Source: Lutibacter profundi (lineage in GTDB: Bacteria; Bacteroidota; Bacteroidia; Flavobacteriales; Flavobacteriaceae). From it: 64,000 nucleotides of DNA. This document shows positions 17,627 through 26,285 of this stretch, piece by piece (within the stretch, counting starts at the first letter, position 1; every line of letters starts with the position of its first letter). The stretch spans positions 2,324,001 to 2,388,000 of the forward strand of contig NZ_CP013355.1 of NCBI RefSeq assembly GCF_001543325.1, given 5' to 3'. Below the pieces are notes generated by a model. That model was not told the DNA's origin. It searched no databases and was given only the letters and a program-made list of their open reading frames with translations. The translations under genes and the position numbers were made by a program.

Positions 17627-18958
17627 ATGTCTATAAAAGTAAACCAAATTTCAAACAAGAAAACCAACACATTAGTACCAATTATAATTATTGCAGGATT
17701 ATTTTTTATTTTCGGATTTGTAACTTGGATTAATGGCGCTTTAATTCCATTTATGAAAACCATAAACGAATTAACATCAGCTCAATCATTTTTAGTAGCA
17801 TCAGCATCTTATATTTCTTTTGTGGTAATGGCTTTACCAGCTTCAGCAATTATTAATAAAATTGGATATAGAAAAGGGATGTCTTTAGGGTTAATTGTGA
17901 TGGCAATAGGAGCATTGGTTTTCATTCCGGCCGCAGAAGCTAGAACTTATTGGGTGTTTTTATCAGGAATTTTTATTCAGGGTATGGGAATGACCTTATT
18001 GCAAACAGCTTCTAATCCATATATTACCATTTTAGGACCCATAGATAGTGCAGCGAAACGTATTGCTATAATGGGAATTGCAAACAAAATAGCAGGGGCA
18101 TTAGGCTCTCTTATTTTTGGCGCACTGTTGTTATCAGGGATTGATGAAATTAAAGATAAATTAAGTACCGTAAGTGTTACAGAAAAAGCACAATTATTAG
18201 ATACCATGGCAGATAGTGTTGTAACTCCGTATATTGTTATGGCTGCAGTTTTATTTGTTTTAGGTGTTTTAATTAGAAAAGCTCCGCTTCCACATGTGGA
18301 GGCAGAACCAATTGAGGAAGCGAAAGACGGTGAAACTACCAAAACCAGTATTTTTCAATTTCCACACTTATGGTTGGGTGTTTTAACATTATTTGTTTAT
18401 GTTGGAGCTGAAGTTGTTGCTGGGGACACTATAATTGCTTATGGAATTTCATTAGGGTTTACAGCAACTAAGGCTAAATTTTTTACAACATTTACGTTAA
18501 TGGCAATGGTTGCAACCTATGGTTTAGGCGTGTTTTTAATTCCGAAATATATAAGTCAGACTTTTGCTTTAAAAGTAAGTGCAATTTTAGGTATAGTATT
18601 TACTTTCTGTATTGTGTTTACTTCAGGGTTTACATCTGTTCTTTTTGTTGCAGCATTAGGAATTGCAAATGCATTGGTATGGCCTGCAGTTTGGCCATTA
18701 ACATTAAAAGGATTGGGAAAATTTACAAAAACCGCATCAGCATTATTAATTATGGCAATCTCTGGAGGGGCAATTATTCCTCCGTTATATGGCTGGTTTG
18801 TTGATGAAAATAAAGTTAAATTAATTGCACAGGGTATAAGTGAAGCTACGGCCTCAGCAGAAGCCTCAACAGCTGGTTACTGGATTTTATTACCGTGTTA
18901 CCTTATTATTTTATATTATGCAGTTGCAGGGCATAAATTAGGATTGAAAAAAGATTAA
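17627..18958 (+). CDS. nagP: Sugar MFS transporter, FucP/NagP type
   Basis: The 443-residue inner-membrane permease has about 12 transmembrane helices. It opens with the characteristic IIAGLFFIFGFVTWINGALI segment and has the ASASYISFVVMALPAS and GMGMTLLQTASNPYITILG motifs of the FucP (fucose/glucose/galactose:H+ symporter) subfamily. In many Bacteroidota and gammaproteobacteria the paralogue beside nagB/nagX is the N-acetylglucosamine permease NagP. The gene symbol rests on this context: GH20, the NagB fusion and NagX are all within 16 kb. It lies 10 bp upstream of the NagX-like gene, so the two are cotranscribed. Confidence 0.88.
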   Translation: MSIKVNQISNKKTNTLVPIIIIAGLFFIFGFVTWINGALIPFMKTINELTSAQSFLVASASYISFVVMALPASAIINKIGYRKGMSLGLIVMAIGALVFIPAAEARTYWVFLSGIFIQGMGMTLLQTASNPYITILGPIDSAAKRIAIMGIANKIAGALGSLIFGALLLSGIDEIKDKLSTVSVTEKAQLLDTMADSVVTPYIVMAAVLFVLGVLIRKAPLPHVEAEPIEEAKDGETTKTSIFQFPHLWLGVLTLFVYVGAEVVAGDTIIAYGISLGFTATKAKFFTTFTLMAMVATYGLGVFLIPKYISQTFALKVSAILGIVFTFCIVFTSGFTSVLFVAALGIANALVWPAVWPLTLKGLGKFTKTASALLIMAISGGAIIPPLYGWFVDENKVKLIAQGISEATASAEASTAGYWILLPCYLIILYYAVAGHKLGLKKD

Positions 18959-18968
18959 TTTTTAGAAT

Positions 18969-20072
18969 ATGGTAGCTAAAAGATTAATAGCATTAGATGT
19001 TTTAAGAGGTTTAACCATTGCTCTTATGATTATGGTAAACAACCCAGGAAGTTGGAGTTATGTATACCCGCCTTTACTTCATTCAAAATGGCATGGTTGT
19101 ACTCCAACCGATTTGGTTTTCCCTTTTTTCTTGTTTATTGTGGGAGTATCTATGTGGTATTCTTTTAAGAAATATGGAAATGGACTTACTAAAAAAGGAC
19201 TTTTAAAAGTTTTAAAAAGGTTTTCAATAATTTTTTTATTAGGACTTTTTTTAAATGCTTATCCAAAATTTAATTTTGAACATATCCGTGTTTTTGGAGT
19301 ATTGCAACGCATTGCTATTGCTTATGGAATTGCAGCAATTTTTTGTATGCAATTTAGTGTTAGGTATTTATTAGTTATTTGTGGTTTAATTTTAGGAGGT
19401 TATTGGGCTCTCTTATATTTTGGAGGTACTGGAGATGTATATTCTTTAGGGGCAAATATTGCACGAAAAGTTGACTTGTTTATTTTAGGTGAAAATCATA
19501 TTTATAAAGGTTTTGGCATTCCTTTTGACCCAGAAGGATTGGTTTCTTCAATTCCATCAATAGCTACAGTAATATTAGGCTATTTAACAGGAAGGTTAAT
19601 TGAGCGATCAAACAATGTTTTAAAAGCAATTAAAAAATTAATAATATTTGGCTTGGCTAGTGGTGTTTTAGGGTGGTTTTGGGGATATTTATTGCCAATT
19701 AATAAGCCTTTATGGACAAGCTCGTATGTGTTGTATACAGCCGGTTGGGCAATGCTAATTTTGGCTTTACTATTATGGATTATTGATGTTAAAGGTTTAA
19801 AAAAATGGGCGAATCCATTCATTCATTTTGGAACAAACCCACTGTTTATTTTTATCTTTTCAGGAATTTACGCTAAAACAATAATTTATTTAGTAAAATT
19901 CACAAACTCAGATGGTGAAATATTAACAGGTTATAGTTACCTATATAAAAATATTTTTGTTCCAATTGCAGGTAATATGAACGGCTCATTGTTATTTGCA
20001 GTTACGCATATTATTTTCTTTTGGTGGTTAACGTATATTTTATACAGGAAAAAGATATTTATCAAAATATAA
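18969..20072 (+). CDS. nagX: NagX-like membrane acyltransferase (DUF5009/HGSNAT family)
   Basis: The 367-residue membrane protein has about 10 helices. It begins with the family signature RLIALDVLRGLTIALMIMVN and continues with PTDLVFPFFLFIVGVSMW. It is homologous to human heparan-alpha-glucosaminide N-acetyltransferase and to bacterial NagX, which accompanies GlcNAc/chitin catabolic genes. Its exact reaction in bacteria is unsettled; transfer of an acetyl group to glucosamine-type sugars is the usual proposal. It is the second gene of the nagP-nagX unit and ends at a bidirectional terminator. Confidence 0.9.
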   Translation: MVAKRLIALDVLRGLTIALMIMVNNPGSWSYVYPPLLHSKWHGCTPTDLVFPFFLFIVGVSMWYSFKKYGNGLTKKGLLKVLKRFSIIFLLGLFLNAYPKFNFEHIRVFGVLQRIAIAYGIAAIFCMQFSVRYLLVICGLILGGYWALLYFGGTGDVYSLGANIARKVDLFILGENHIYKGFGIPFDPEGLVSSIPSIATVILGYLTGRLIERSNNVLKAIKKLIIFGLASGVLGWFWGYLLPINKPLWTSSYVLYTAGWAMLILALLLWIIDVKGLKKWANPFIHFGTNPLFIFIFSGIYAKTIIYLVKFTNSDGEILTGYSYLYKNIFVPIAGNMNGSLLFAVTHIIFFWWLTYILYRKKIFIKI

Positions 20073-20079
20073 ATCAAAA

Positions 20080-20105
20080 AAAAACTCACCAATTGGTGAG
20101 TTTTT
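20080..20105. terminator. Bidirectional terminator between nagX and tsf
   Basis: A perfect 11-bp stem (AAAAACTCACC with GGTGAGTTTTT) has a 4-nt AATT loop and A/T tracts on both flanks. It serves both convergent units. Confidence 0.9.
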
Positions 20106-20125
20106 AATATCATTTTAATGTGTGC

Positions 20126-21091
20126 TTAAACTAAAGAAACACGTTTAAAATCAGTAATATCAACGCCTTTAGATTTAACATAATCTGCAACAGTCTGTTT
20201 TTCGTCTTTTATAAAGTTTTGGTCTAAAAGACATAACTCTTGATCTAAAGTTGTATTGTCAGAAATAAAACGTTCTAATTTACCAGGAACAATTCTATCC
20301 CAAATTTGTTCAGGTTTACCTTCGGCTTTAAGTTCAGCTTTTATATCTTCTTCAGCTTTCGCAATAATTTCATCAGTTAATTGTAATCTTGAAATATAGG
20401 TAGGTACATGTTTCAATGTTTTACCTAATCTCTCTAATTCAATATTTTCTTTTTCAATTACTGCAATGCGTGCTTCAGTTTCTGAAGCTACAAAAGCAGG
20501 ATCTAAATCTTTATAAGATAATGTGGTTGCTCCCATTGCTGCAACTTGCATAGAAATATCTTTTGTAACGGTTTCAGCATCATCAATCTTACTAGATAAC
20601 GCAGTTAAAGCGGCTATTTTGTTTCCTGCGTGGATGTAGAAACCTACATATTCACCAGTAACTTTTTCAAAACCTCCAATTTCTAATTTTTCACCAATAA
20701 CGCCTGTTTGCTCAATCAATTTTTCAGCAACAGTCATGCCTCCAAAATCAGCGTTTAAAAATTCTTCTTTTGAATTAGTGTTTAGTGCAATTGCTGCAAA
20801 TTCCTTAGCTAAATTTACAAAATCATCATTTTTAGCTACAAAATCAGTCTCACAGTTTAATGAAACAATTACACCTTGCGTATTGGCATCATTAACTTTT
20901 GCAATAACAGCACCTTCAGAAGTTTCTCTGTCGGCTCTTTTATCAGCTACTTTTTGTCCTTTTTTTCTTAAAATACTTACTGCTTTGTCAAAATCTCCTT
21001 CTGCTTCAACAAGTGCATTTTTACAGTCCATCATACCAGCTCCGGTAGATTTTCTTAATTTACTTACTTCTGCGGCTGTAATTTTTGCCAT
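20126..21091 (-). CDS. tsf: Elongation factor Ts
   Basis: The 321-residue protein is the nucleotide-exchange factor for EF-Tu. The N-terminal UBA-like domain (AAEVSKLRKSTGAGMMDCKN, residues 4-23) and the first dimerisation core with VSLNCETDFVAKNDDF (about 76-91) are unmistakable. The second core domain repeats the fold. It is somewhat longer than the 283-residue E. coli protein, as is normal in Bacteroidota. It lies 52 bp after rpsB in the conserved rpsB-tsf order and ends at the bidirectional terminator. Confidence 0.98.
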   Translation of the reverse strand: MAKITAAEVSKLRKSTGAGMMDCKNALVEAEGDFDKAVSILRKKGQKVADKRADRETSEGAVIAKVNDANTQGVIVSLNCETDFVAKNDDFVNLAKEFAAIALNTNSKEEFLNADFGGMTVAEKLIEQTGVIGEKLEIGGFEKVTGEYVGFYIHAGNKIAALTALSSKIDDAETVTKDISMQVAAMGATTLSYKDLDPAFVASETEARIAVIEKENIELERLGKTLKHVPTYISRLQLTDEIIAKAEEDIKAELKAEGKPEQIWDRIVPGKLERFISDNTTLDQELCLLDQNFIKDEKQTVADYVKSKGVDITDFKRVSLV

Positions 21092-21143
21092 TTTATTTTA
21101 TAATTTTTTGTTGAATAATGAGTATTCAACTATTGAACATTTA

Positions 21144-21887
21144 TTATTTTTTCACTACAGTTTTTTCAACTTTCGCTTCAACTGCTTTTTCTTTATTTGC
21201 TTTTCTTTCAGCTAAACCTTCAGCAATTTCTTCGATAAGAAAACCTAATACTTTATCAATAGATTTTGAAGCGTCATCATTTGAAGGAATTACATAATCA
21301 ATACCTCTTGGGTCAGAGTTTGTATCAATCATTGCAAAAATTGGAATATTTAATTTTTTAGCTTCAGCAACAGCAATATGTTCTTTTTTTACATCAACTA
21401 CAAAAATAGCACCAGGTAAACGAGTCATATCAGTAATTGAACCTAAGTTTTTTTCTAATTTTTCTCTTTGACGGTTTATTTGTAATTTTTCTCTTTTAGA
21501 AAGAGCATCAAATGATCCATCTTGCTTCATTCTGTCAATTATAGCCATTTTCTTAACAGCTTTTCTAATAGTAATAAAGTTAGTTAACATTCCCCCAGGC
21601 CATCTTTCAGTAATGTAAGGCATGTTTACACTCTTAGATTTGTTGGATATAATTTCTTTAGCTTGTTTTTTTGTAGCTACAAAAAGTATTTTTCTGCCAG
21701 AAGTTGCAATTTTTTTTAGAGCTTCAGCAGCTTCTACAATTTTTGCAGCAGTTTTGTAAAGGTCAATAATGTGAACTCCGTTTCGTTCTCCATAAATGTA
21801 CGGAGCCATGTTTGGATCCCATTTTCGTGTAAGGTGTCCAAAGTGTACACCTGCATCTAATAATTCTTGAATTTCAATTTTTGTCAT
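21144..21887 (-). CDS. rpsB: 30S ribosomal protein S2
   Basis: The 247-residue protein shows all uS2 landmarks: LLDAGVHFGHLTRKWDPNM (residues 9-27), VATKKQAKEII, RWPGGMLTNFITIRK and RLPGAIFVVDVKKE with IDTNSDPRGIDYVIPSNDDA. The C-terminal tail is Lys/Glu/Val-rich and lineage-specific. It is preceded by a 171-nt spacer that folds into two hairpins, a likely autoregulatory leader. It is followed by tsf. Confidence 0.98.
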   Translation of the reverse strand: MTKIEIQELLDAGVHFGHLTRKWDPNMAPYIYGERNGVHIIDLYKTAAKIVEAAEALKKIATSGRKILFVATKKQAKEIISNKSKSVNMPYITERWPGGMLTNFITIRKAVKKMAIIDRMKQDGSFDALSKREKLQINRQREKLEKNLGSITDMTRLPGAIFVVDVKKEHIAVAEAKKLNIPIFAMIDTNSDPRGIDYVIPSNDDASKSIDKVLGFLIEEIAEGLAERKANKEKAVEAKVEKTVVKK

Positions 21888-21912
21888 CTGTATTTAGTTT
21901 ACGTTCCGTTGA

Positions 21913-21985
21913 GTTAGCAATAGGGAAGTAGCGAAAATCGATCTTCCCTATTTGGATGCTAAACTTTTTTCAGTCATTGACTGAT
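21913..21985 (-). promoter_or_regulatory. Structured 5' leader of rpsB (candidate S2-responsive element)
   Basis: On the minus strand the leader first forms a short hairpin (TCAGT/ACTGA, 21970-21984). A larger stem follows: 5 bp TTAGC/GCTAA (21958-21962 with 21914-21918), a 5-nt one-sided bulge, then a perfect 10-bp stem AATAGGGAAG/CTTCCCTATT (21943-21952 with 21919-21928) capped by a 14-nt loop. It ends about 25 nt before the rpsB start. No T tract follows, so it is not a terminator. Ribosomal-protein autoregulation is inference. Confidence 0.5.
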
Positions 21986-22058
21986 CAACGACAACTTTGT
22001 TTTAATTTTAATTTCAATGAACCACCAAATAAATTGGTGAAACAATTCACAAGTACGA

Positions 22059-22445
22059 TTAACGTTTTGAGAATTGGAATTTTTTTCTTGCTTTCTTTTG
22101 ACCGAATTTTTTACGTTCAACCATTCTAGGATCTCTGGTAAGTAAGCCTTCAGGTTTTAGAATTGCTCTATTTTCAGGGTTTATTTCAATTAAAACTCTT
22201 GAAATAGCTAAACGAATAGCTTCTGCTTGTCCTGTTACTCCTCCTCCAAAAACATTTACTTTAATATCAAATGCTTCAGCATTATCAGTTAAATTTAATG
22301 CTTGCATCACTTTGTATTGTAAGTGAGGTGTTGTAAAGTAGTTTTTAAAATCTTTTTTGTTAACGGTAATATTCCCTTTTCCTTCAGAAACATAAATACG
22401 AGCAACTGCCGTTTTTCTTCTACCTATTTTGTGTATTGTATCCAT
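22059..22445 (-). CDS. rpsI: 30S ribosomal protein S9
   Basis: The 128-residue uS9 starts MDTIHKIGRRKTAVARIYV and ends with the conserved basic tail KKARKKFQFSKR, which reaches the P-site tRNA. The central GGGVTGQAEAIRLAISRVL motif is present. Its start codon overlaps the rplM stop by one base, so the two are translationally coupled in the standard rplM-rpsI operon. Confidence 0.98.
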   Translation of the reverse strand: MDTIHKIGRRKTAVARIYVSEGKGNITVNKKDFKNYFTTPHLQYKVMQALNLTDNAEAFDIKVNVFGGGVTGQAEAIRLAISRVLIEINPENRAILKPEGLLTRDPRMVERKKFGQKKARKKFQFSKR

Positions 22446-22900
22446 TATCTAAGATCGTTAAGGTTAATAGCTTTTGGTGTTTGAGCAGTTTGGTTATGTT
22501 CAGCACCAGCATAAACATATAAGTTTCTGTACAAAGCACTTCCTAATTTAGTTTTAGGTAACATCCCTTTTACTGCTTTTTCAACAAGACGTGTTGGGTC
22601 TTTTTCAAACATTTCTGTTGCAGTTAATGATCTTTGTCCTCCTGGATAACCTGTGTGACGAATGTAAGATTTGTCACTCCATTTTTTCCCACTTAATTTG
22701 ATTTTTTCTGCGTTGATAACCACTACATTGTCTCCGCAATCTACGTGAGGAGTGTAATTTGGTTTGTATTTACCTCTAATTAGCATCGCTATTTTAGAAG
22801 CTAGACGACCCAACGTTTGGCCGTCTGCATCAACTAATACCCACTCTTTAGTAACGGTATTTTTGTTAGCTGACACTGTTTTGTAACTTAATGTATTCAC
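22445..22900 (-). CDS. rplM: 50S ribosomal protein L13
   Basis: The 151-residue uL13 carries WVLVDADGQTLGRLASKIA (residues 20-38), GDNVVVINAEKIKLSGKKW and YIRHTGYPGGQ, followed by KGMLPKTKLG. All are family hallmarks. It is first gene of rplM-rpsI and is preceded by a near-consensus promoter with a leader of about 50 nt. Confidence 0.98.
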   Translation of the reverse strand: MNTLSYKTVSANKNTVTKEWVLVDADGQTLGRLASKIAMLIRGKYKPNYTPHVDCGDNVVVINAEKIKLSGKKWSDKSYIRHTGYPGGQRSLTATEMFEKDPTRLVEKAVKGMLPKTKLGSALYRNLYVYAGAEHNQTAQTPKAINLNDLR

Positions 22901-22955
22901 AATTAAATTCTTTGTTATAGTTAAACATTCTTTTTTTGCCCCTAAAAAGGGAGTG

Positions 22956-22985
22956 CAAATGTAAAGAATATTATTTATATAACAA
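22956..22985 (-). promoter_or_regulatory. Promoter of rplM-rpsI
   Basis: Read on minus: TTG (22983-22985), a 19-bp spacer, then TACATTTG (22956-22963). Both elements match the Bacteroidota vegetative consensus. Transcription should start near 22949. Confidence 0.8.
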
Positions 22986-23007
22986 ACAGTAAGTTAGGTA
23001 TATTTTA

Positions 23008-23046
23008 AAGGGTTTAAATTTATAGTTTTTATAAATCTAAACCCTT
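23008..23046 (-). terminator. Hairpin terminator after the 23067-23777 gene
   Basis: Inverted repeat with 17-bp arms (23008-23024 and 23030-23046), one mismatch and a 5-nt loop. The downstream T run on the minus strand is short (TTT), so efficiency is uncertain. Confidence 0.6.
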
Positions 23047-23066
23047 AATATTTTAGATAAGTATTT

Positions 23067-23777
23067 TTATTTTATTCTAGCTTGAAGCTCAGGTATTACA
23101 TTTGAGTAGCTTCGTAAAACCCTATCCCATTCCTTGTAGAATTCGTCACTTTTAACACTTGTCATCGGTAATCCAGATTCTTCACTAACCAATTTAACTT
23201 TAAAAGTTAGAGGTGCGTCAGATGTTTGTTTAATAATGATACGTGTTCTAATTGTATTTTGCTTAAATATTTTAAGAGACCAAGCAGTTCTTAAATAACC
23301 AGTTTCTTTGTCTGTCATTTCAATAACATCAATATTTGAAAGAATTATTTGGTTTATTAATTTCCAAGCTTTGTTTTTGCTAATTGTACATTTTAACTCA
23401 ATATCAACATTTGCAATATCAGTTTGTATTGAAGCATCAAAAGCGTCATCTCTTACCAACTGCATATAATAAGATTTAGGTGGTTTTGCCATCCCTTTTC
23501 TATTGCAGAACTCTATTTTTTCTATTAGAAATCCAATTTTTTTCACAATAACAGTTGTACAGCTGTTTGAAGATACAACAACTACTAGATTACCTTTACC
23601 TAGTAATCTTCCGTTAATCCATATTTCAGCATCGGATTCTGAAACTCCAAACTCTATTTTTCTTTTACCTATTAGATTTTCTAAATTGACATCATCGGTA
23701 TTAATATTAAGTGTATTTGCTTGAAAGTCGTTAAAAACGAAAAGGAAAAGTAGGATTAAGGATATTTTTTTTAACAT
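23067..23777 (-). CDS. Secreted protein of unknown function, PEGA-like N-terminal segment
   Basis: The 236-residue product has a clear signal peptide (MLKKISLILLFLFVFNDFQA). Residues about 40-80 (SESDAEIWINGRLLGKGNLVV) resemble the beta-sandwich PEGA surface domain. The C-terminal half alternates beta-strands with one helix (KAWKLINQIILSN). I recognise no family with certainty. It is followed by a hairpin terminator. The small lipoprotein gene lies 53 bp upstream in the same direction, so the two may form a unit. A periplasmic or outer-membrane location is expected. Confidence 0.65.
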   Translation of the reverse strand: MLKKISLILLFLFVFNDFQANTLNINTDDVNLENLIGKRKIEFGVSESDAEIWINGRLLGKGNLVVVVSSNSCTTVIVKKIGFLIEKIEFCNRKGMAKPPKSYYMQLVRDDAFDASIQTDIANVDIELKCTISKNKAWKLINQIILSNIDVIEMTDKETGYLRTAWSLKIFKQNTIRTRIIIKQTSDAPLTFKVKLVSEESGLPMTSVKSDEFYKEWDRVLRSYSNVIPELQARIK

Positions 23778-23830
23778 TTTTTATTTTTTAAGTTATTATT
23801 AAAGTAATTATTTTTTTTGAAGTAAAGGTA

Positions 23831-24229
23831 CTATTCTAAATTTAAAGATAATTCCCCAACTTTAATTGTCTCAAGATTAATTATTTTTTTAATTCTATCA
23901 TCAATTAAGTTTTCATTTTTACAATCTTTACATATTATTGTAAGCGTTATAGTTCCTCTTGTAAGAGCAGTATTAGCGGATATACTTACTCTATCTCCCT
24001 TTGAAAAACTACCACCCCCTTGAGACCAAAGAGAAAATGCAGATTGAAGTTCATCAGACTTGCTAAATCCATCTTCACCAGTATAGATTATTGTAGTTGA
24101 GTAATCAAAATTTTGAGGAGTATCTTTAAATTCGACATTGTAAGAGACGTTTCTTTCATCATCATTAGATACATTGCAACTATTAAATATTAGTAATAAA
24201 ATCCCTAGTATAAATATAATTTTTTTCAT
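23831..24229 (-). CDS. Small lipoprotein of unknown function
   Basis: The 132-residue product has a lipoprotein signal with lipobox Cys18 (IFNSC). The mature part is a single predicted beta-sandwich with SYNVEFKDTPQNFDYSTTI, then GTITLTIICKDCKNEN, where a CxxC pair (KDCKNEN preceded by IIC) lies near residues 100-103. No family is recognised. It lies upstream of the PEGA-like protein gene and downstream of the LtaS-like gene, in the same direction. Confidence 0.65.
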   Translation of the reverse strand: MKKIIFILGILLLIFNSCNVSNDDERNVSYNVEFKDTPQNFDYSTTIIYTGEDGFSKSDELQSAFSLWSQGGGSFSKGDRVSISANTALTRGTITLTIICKDCKNENLIDDRIKKIINLETIKVGELSLNLE

Positions 24230-24311
24230 GCTTTTCTAAAGTTTTTTAGGTTGATTTTTTGCTAAAGTAATAAAATTCAAGGTTATTTAGTTTTAAAGAA
24301 AAAAATAAAAC

Positions 24312-26276
24312 TTAATAACCAAGTTTTAATCCCTCATTTTTAAATAAATCAAAAGCAGTTTGATAGTGAAAAATAGTTTCTTTAAGAAATAACGTATCTG
24401 TTTTTTGAAGTGTTAGCTCATTGGTTTGTTTTTCCCATCTATAAAAATTTTGATTTTTATGGTTGTTTAAAATTAGAAGTTTATCACCTTTTAGTAGTCC
24501 TAATTTTCGGTGATTTGCAATTAAAGCTCTTTCATCTTTTGGTTTCATCGTATTAATATCTTTACCAAAAAAATTAGATTTATATGTCCAATTTAAATAT
24601 CCAAATAGTGTAGGAAATATATCAATTTGAGAACTTAATTTGTTTATTTCTTTAGGGGTTTCGTTTTGTAGATTGTAAATAAATGCTGGAACATGATAAC
24701 TTTCTACGTTAATTTCTGATCTACCAGCACTATAAGCACAGTGGTCTGATACAATTACAAATACAGTATTTTTAAACCAAGGTTTGTTTTTTGCTTCTTT
24801 AAAAAATTTATCAAAAGCCCAATTGGTATATTTTAAGGCGCCTTCTCTATTTGTTCCTGAGGGAATATCTATCATACCATTTGGATAAGTAAAAGGTCTG
24901 TGGTTAGTGCTGGTCATTATAAAATTAAAAAAAGGTTTCTGAAGTTTATGCTGTTTGTCAGCTTCTTTTAAAACTTTATCATACAAGTCGCCATCACAAA
25001 CACCCCAAGCATTTTCAAAAGTAACTTCATCGTCAGTAATTTGAATTCTTTCAGTAAGGAGTTTTTTATTTAAACGATGTTTCTTTTTTCTATCTATAAT
25101 ATCAAAACCATTGCTTGAAAAGAAATTATTCATATTATCAAAATGACCATCACCTCCATAAAAAAAGGTTCGAGTGTATCCTTTTTGTTTAAAAACTTCT
25201 CCAATTGTGAATAAATTATTGTTATTTTCTCGCTTAACAATACTTCTGCTTGGAGTTGGAGGAATGCAAAGTGTAATAGCTTCCATTCCTCTAATAGTTC
25301 TTGTGCCAGTTGCCTGTAAATTGGTGAAGAAAATGGATTTTTTTGCAAGTGAATCTATAGTTGGAATTATGTTCTTCTCATTTCCAAACCGTTGCATAAA
25401 TTTAGCGCTAACACTTTCTAAACCTATAAAAATAACATTTGGTTTTTGTTCTTCTCCTTCATTAAAAATATATCTTTTGATGCTCTTTTTTGTATCAATT
25501 AAACTATCGTTTTTTGCAGTAACCAAATTTTTAATATTTTTATAAGTTGTGTTAGATGGTATGGTTTTGTAAAAATCATAATAATTTAATTCGTTACTGT
25601 TATATGCTGCAAAAAAAGAATAAATACCAGATTTTGTTATTTCGTTTTCATATTGATTTAAAAATTTCTCAGCTTGACTATTTTTAACGTTTAAATGAAA
25701 ACCACCTAGAATTAACATCCAAAATAGCGTTGGAATTATTTTTATTGAAAATGTGTCTGAGTTATTAAAGGTATCGTAAAGTGCATTTTTTTTCTTGGCT
25801 ATTTTAATGGATAAAAAAGTAGCAATAATTAGAATTCCAATAATAAATGGTAACGGATACGATTGATTAATGTTTTGGACAACTTCATAGGTATATAATA
25901 AATAATCTACAGCTATAAAATTAAATCGTTTTTGATATTCTCCCCAAAAAGTGAGTTCTGCTAAAAATGAAAATATCATAAAAAATAGCACTAAAGCATA
26001 CGAGGTATTTGTAAGAATTTTATCTAGCTTACTTCCGTAAAATTTAGTTGGAAGTATAAGTAAATAGATGGAGTAGAATGTTAAAATATATGAAAGACAT
26101 CCTAGGTCAAATAAAAAACCTATTCCAAAAATTTTGATAAAATTTAAGAAAGAGAAATCAATTTCTCTAAAAGACCAAAAATAAAGAGTAAGTCTAATAA
26201 TAAATGCAAACATCAAAAATGTTGCAGTGAAAGCTTTTACTAAAGAAAATCGTTTGGGAAATAATATTTTTAACAT
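24312..26276 (-). CDS. LTA synthase family (sulfatase-fold) membrane phosphotransferase
   Basis: The 654-residue protein has five N-terminal membrane helices (about residues 15-200) and a periplasmic alkaline-phosphatase/sulfatase-fold domain from about 278. Visible are VIFIGLESVSAKFM (metal ligand Glu287), the nucleophile region ATGTRTIRGMEA (322-333) and VIVSDHCAYSAGR with the metal-binding Asp-His. The fold is that of LtaS, which polymerises glycerol phosphate in Firmicutes. Gram-negative relatives transfer phosphoglycerol or phosphoethanolamine to glycans or lipids. The substrate here is unknown. It starts 9 bp after polA, probably by readthrough from it. Confidence 0.85.
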   Translation of the reverse strand: MLKILFPKRFSLVKAFTATFLMFAFIIRLTLYFWSFREIDFSFLNFIKIFGIGFLFDLGCLSYILTFYSIYLLILPTKFYGSKLDKILTNTSYALVLFFMIFSFLAELTFWGEYQKRFNFIAVDYLLYTYEVVQNINQSYPLPFIIGILIIATFLSIKIAKKKNALYDTFNNSDTFSIKIIPTLFWMLILGGFHLNVKNSQAEKFLNQYENEITKSGIYSFFAAYNSNELNYYDFYKTIPSNTTYKNIKNLVTAKNDSLIDTKKSIKRYIFNEGEEQKPNVIFIGLESVSAKFMQRFGNEKNIIPTIDSLAKKSIFFTNLQATGTRTIRGMEAITLCIPPTPSRSIVKRENNNNLFTIGEVFKQKGYTRTFFYGGDGHFDNMNNFFSSNGFDIIDRKKKHRLNKKLLTERIQITDDEVTFENAWGVCDGDLYDKVLKEADKQHKLQKPFFNFIMTSTNHRPFTYPNGMIDIPSGTNREGALKYTNWAFDKFFKEAKNKPWFKNTVFVIVSDHCAYSAGRSEINVESYHVPAFIYNLQNETPKEINKLSSQIDIFPTLFGYLNWTYKSNFFGKDINTMKPKDERALIANHRKLGLLKGDKLLILNNHKNQNFYRWEKQTNELTLQKTDTLFLKETIFHYQTAFDLFKNEGLKLGY

Positions 26277-26285
26277 GATCTCTTG

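Noticed and set aside
17977-18342. 121-codon minus-strand open frame in nagP
   Set aside because: It is antisense to conserved MFS helices and shows no homology that I recognise.
20736-21215. 159-codon plus-strand open frame across tsf/rpsB
   Set aside because: It lies antisense to unmistakable EF-Ts and S2 genes; its product is low-complexity Ser/Phe-rich with no start context.
22023-22039. Hairpin CACCAA/TTGGTG after rpsI as a terminator
   Set aside because: The stem is only 6 bp and no T tract follows on the minus strand; it may just be part of the spacer between rpsI and the rpsB leader.
25174-25545. 123-codon plus-strand open frame in the LtaS-like gene
   Set aside because: It is antisense to the catalytic sulfatase motifs, which are clearly under selection in the other frame.
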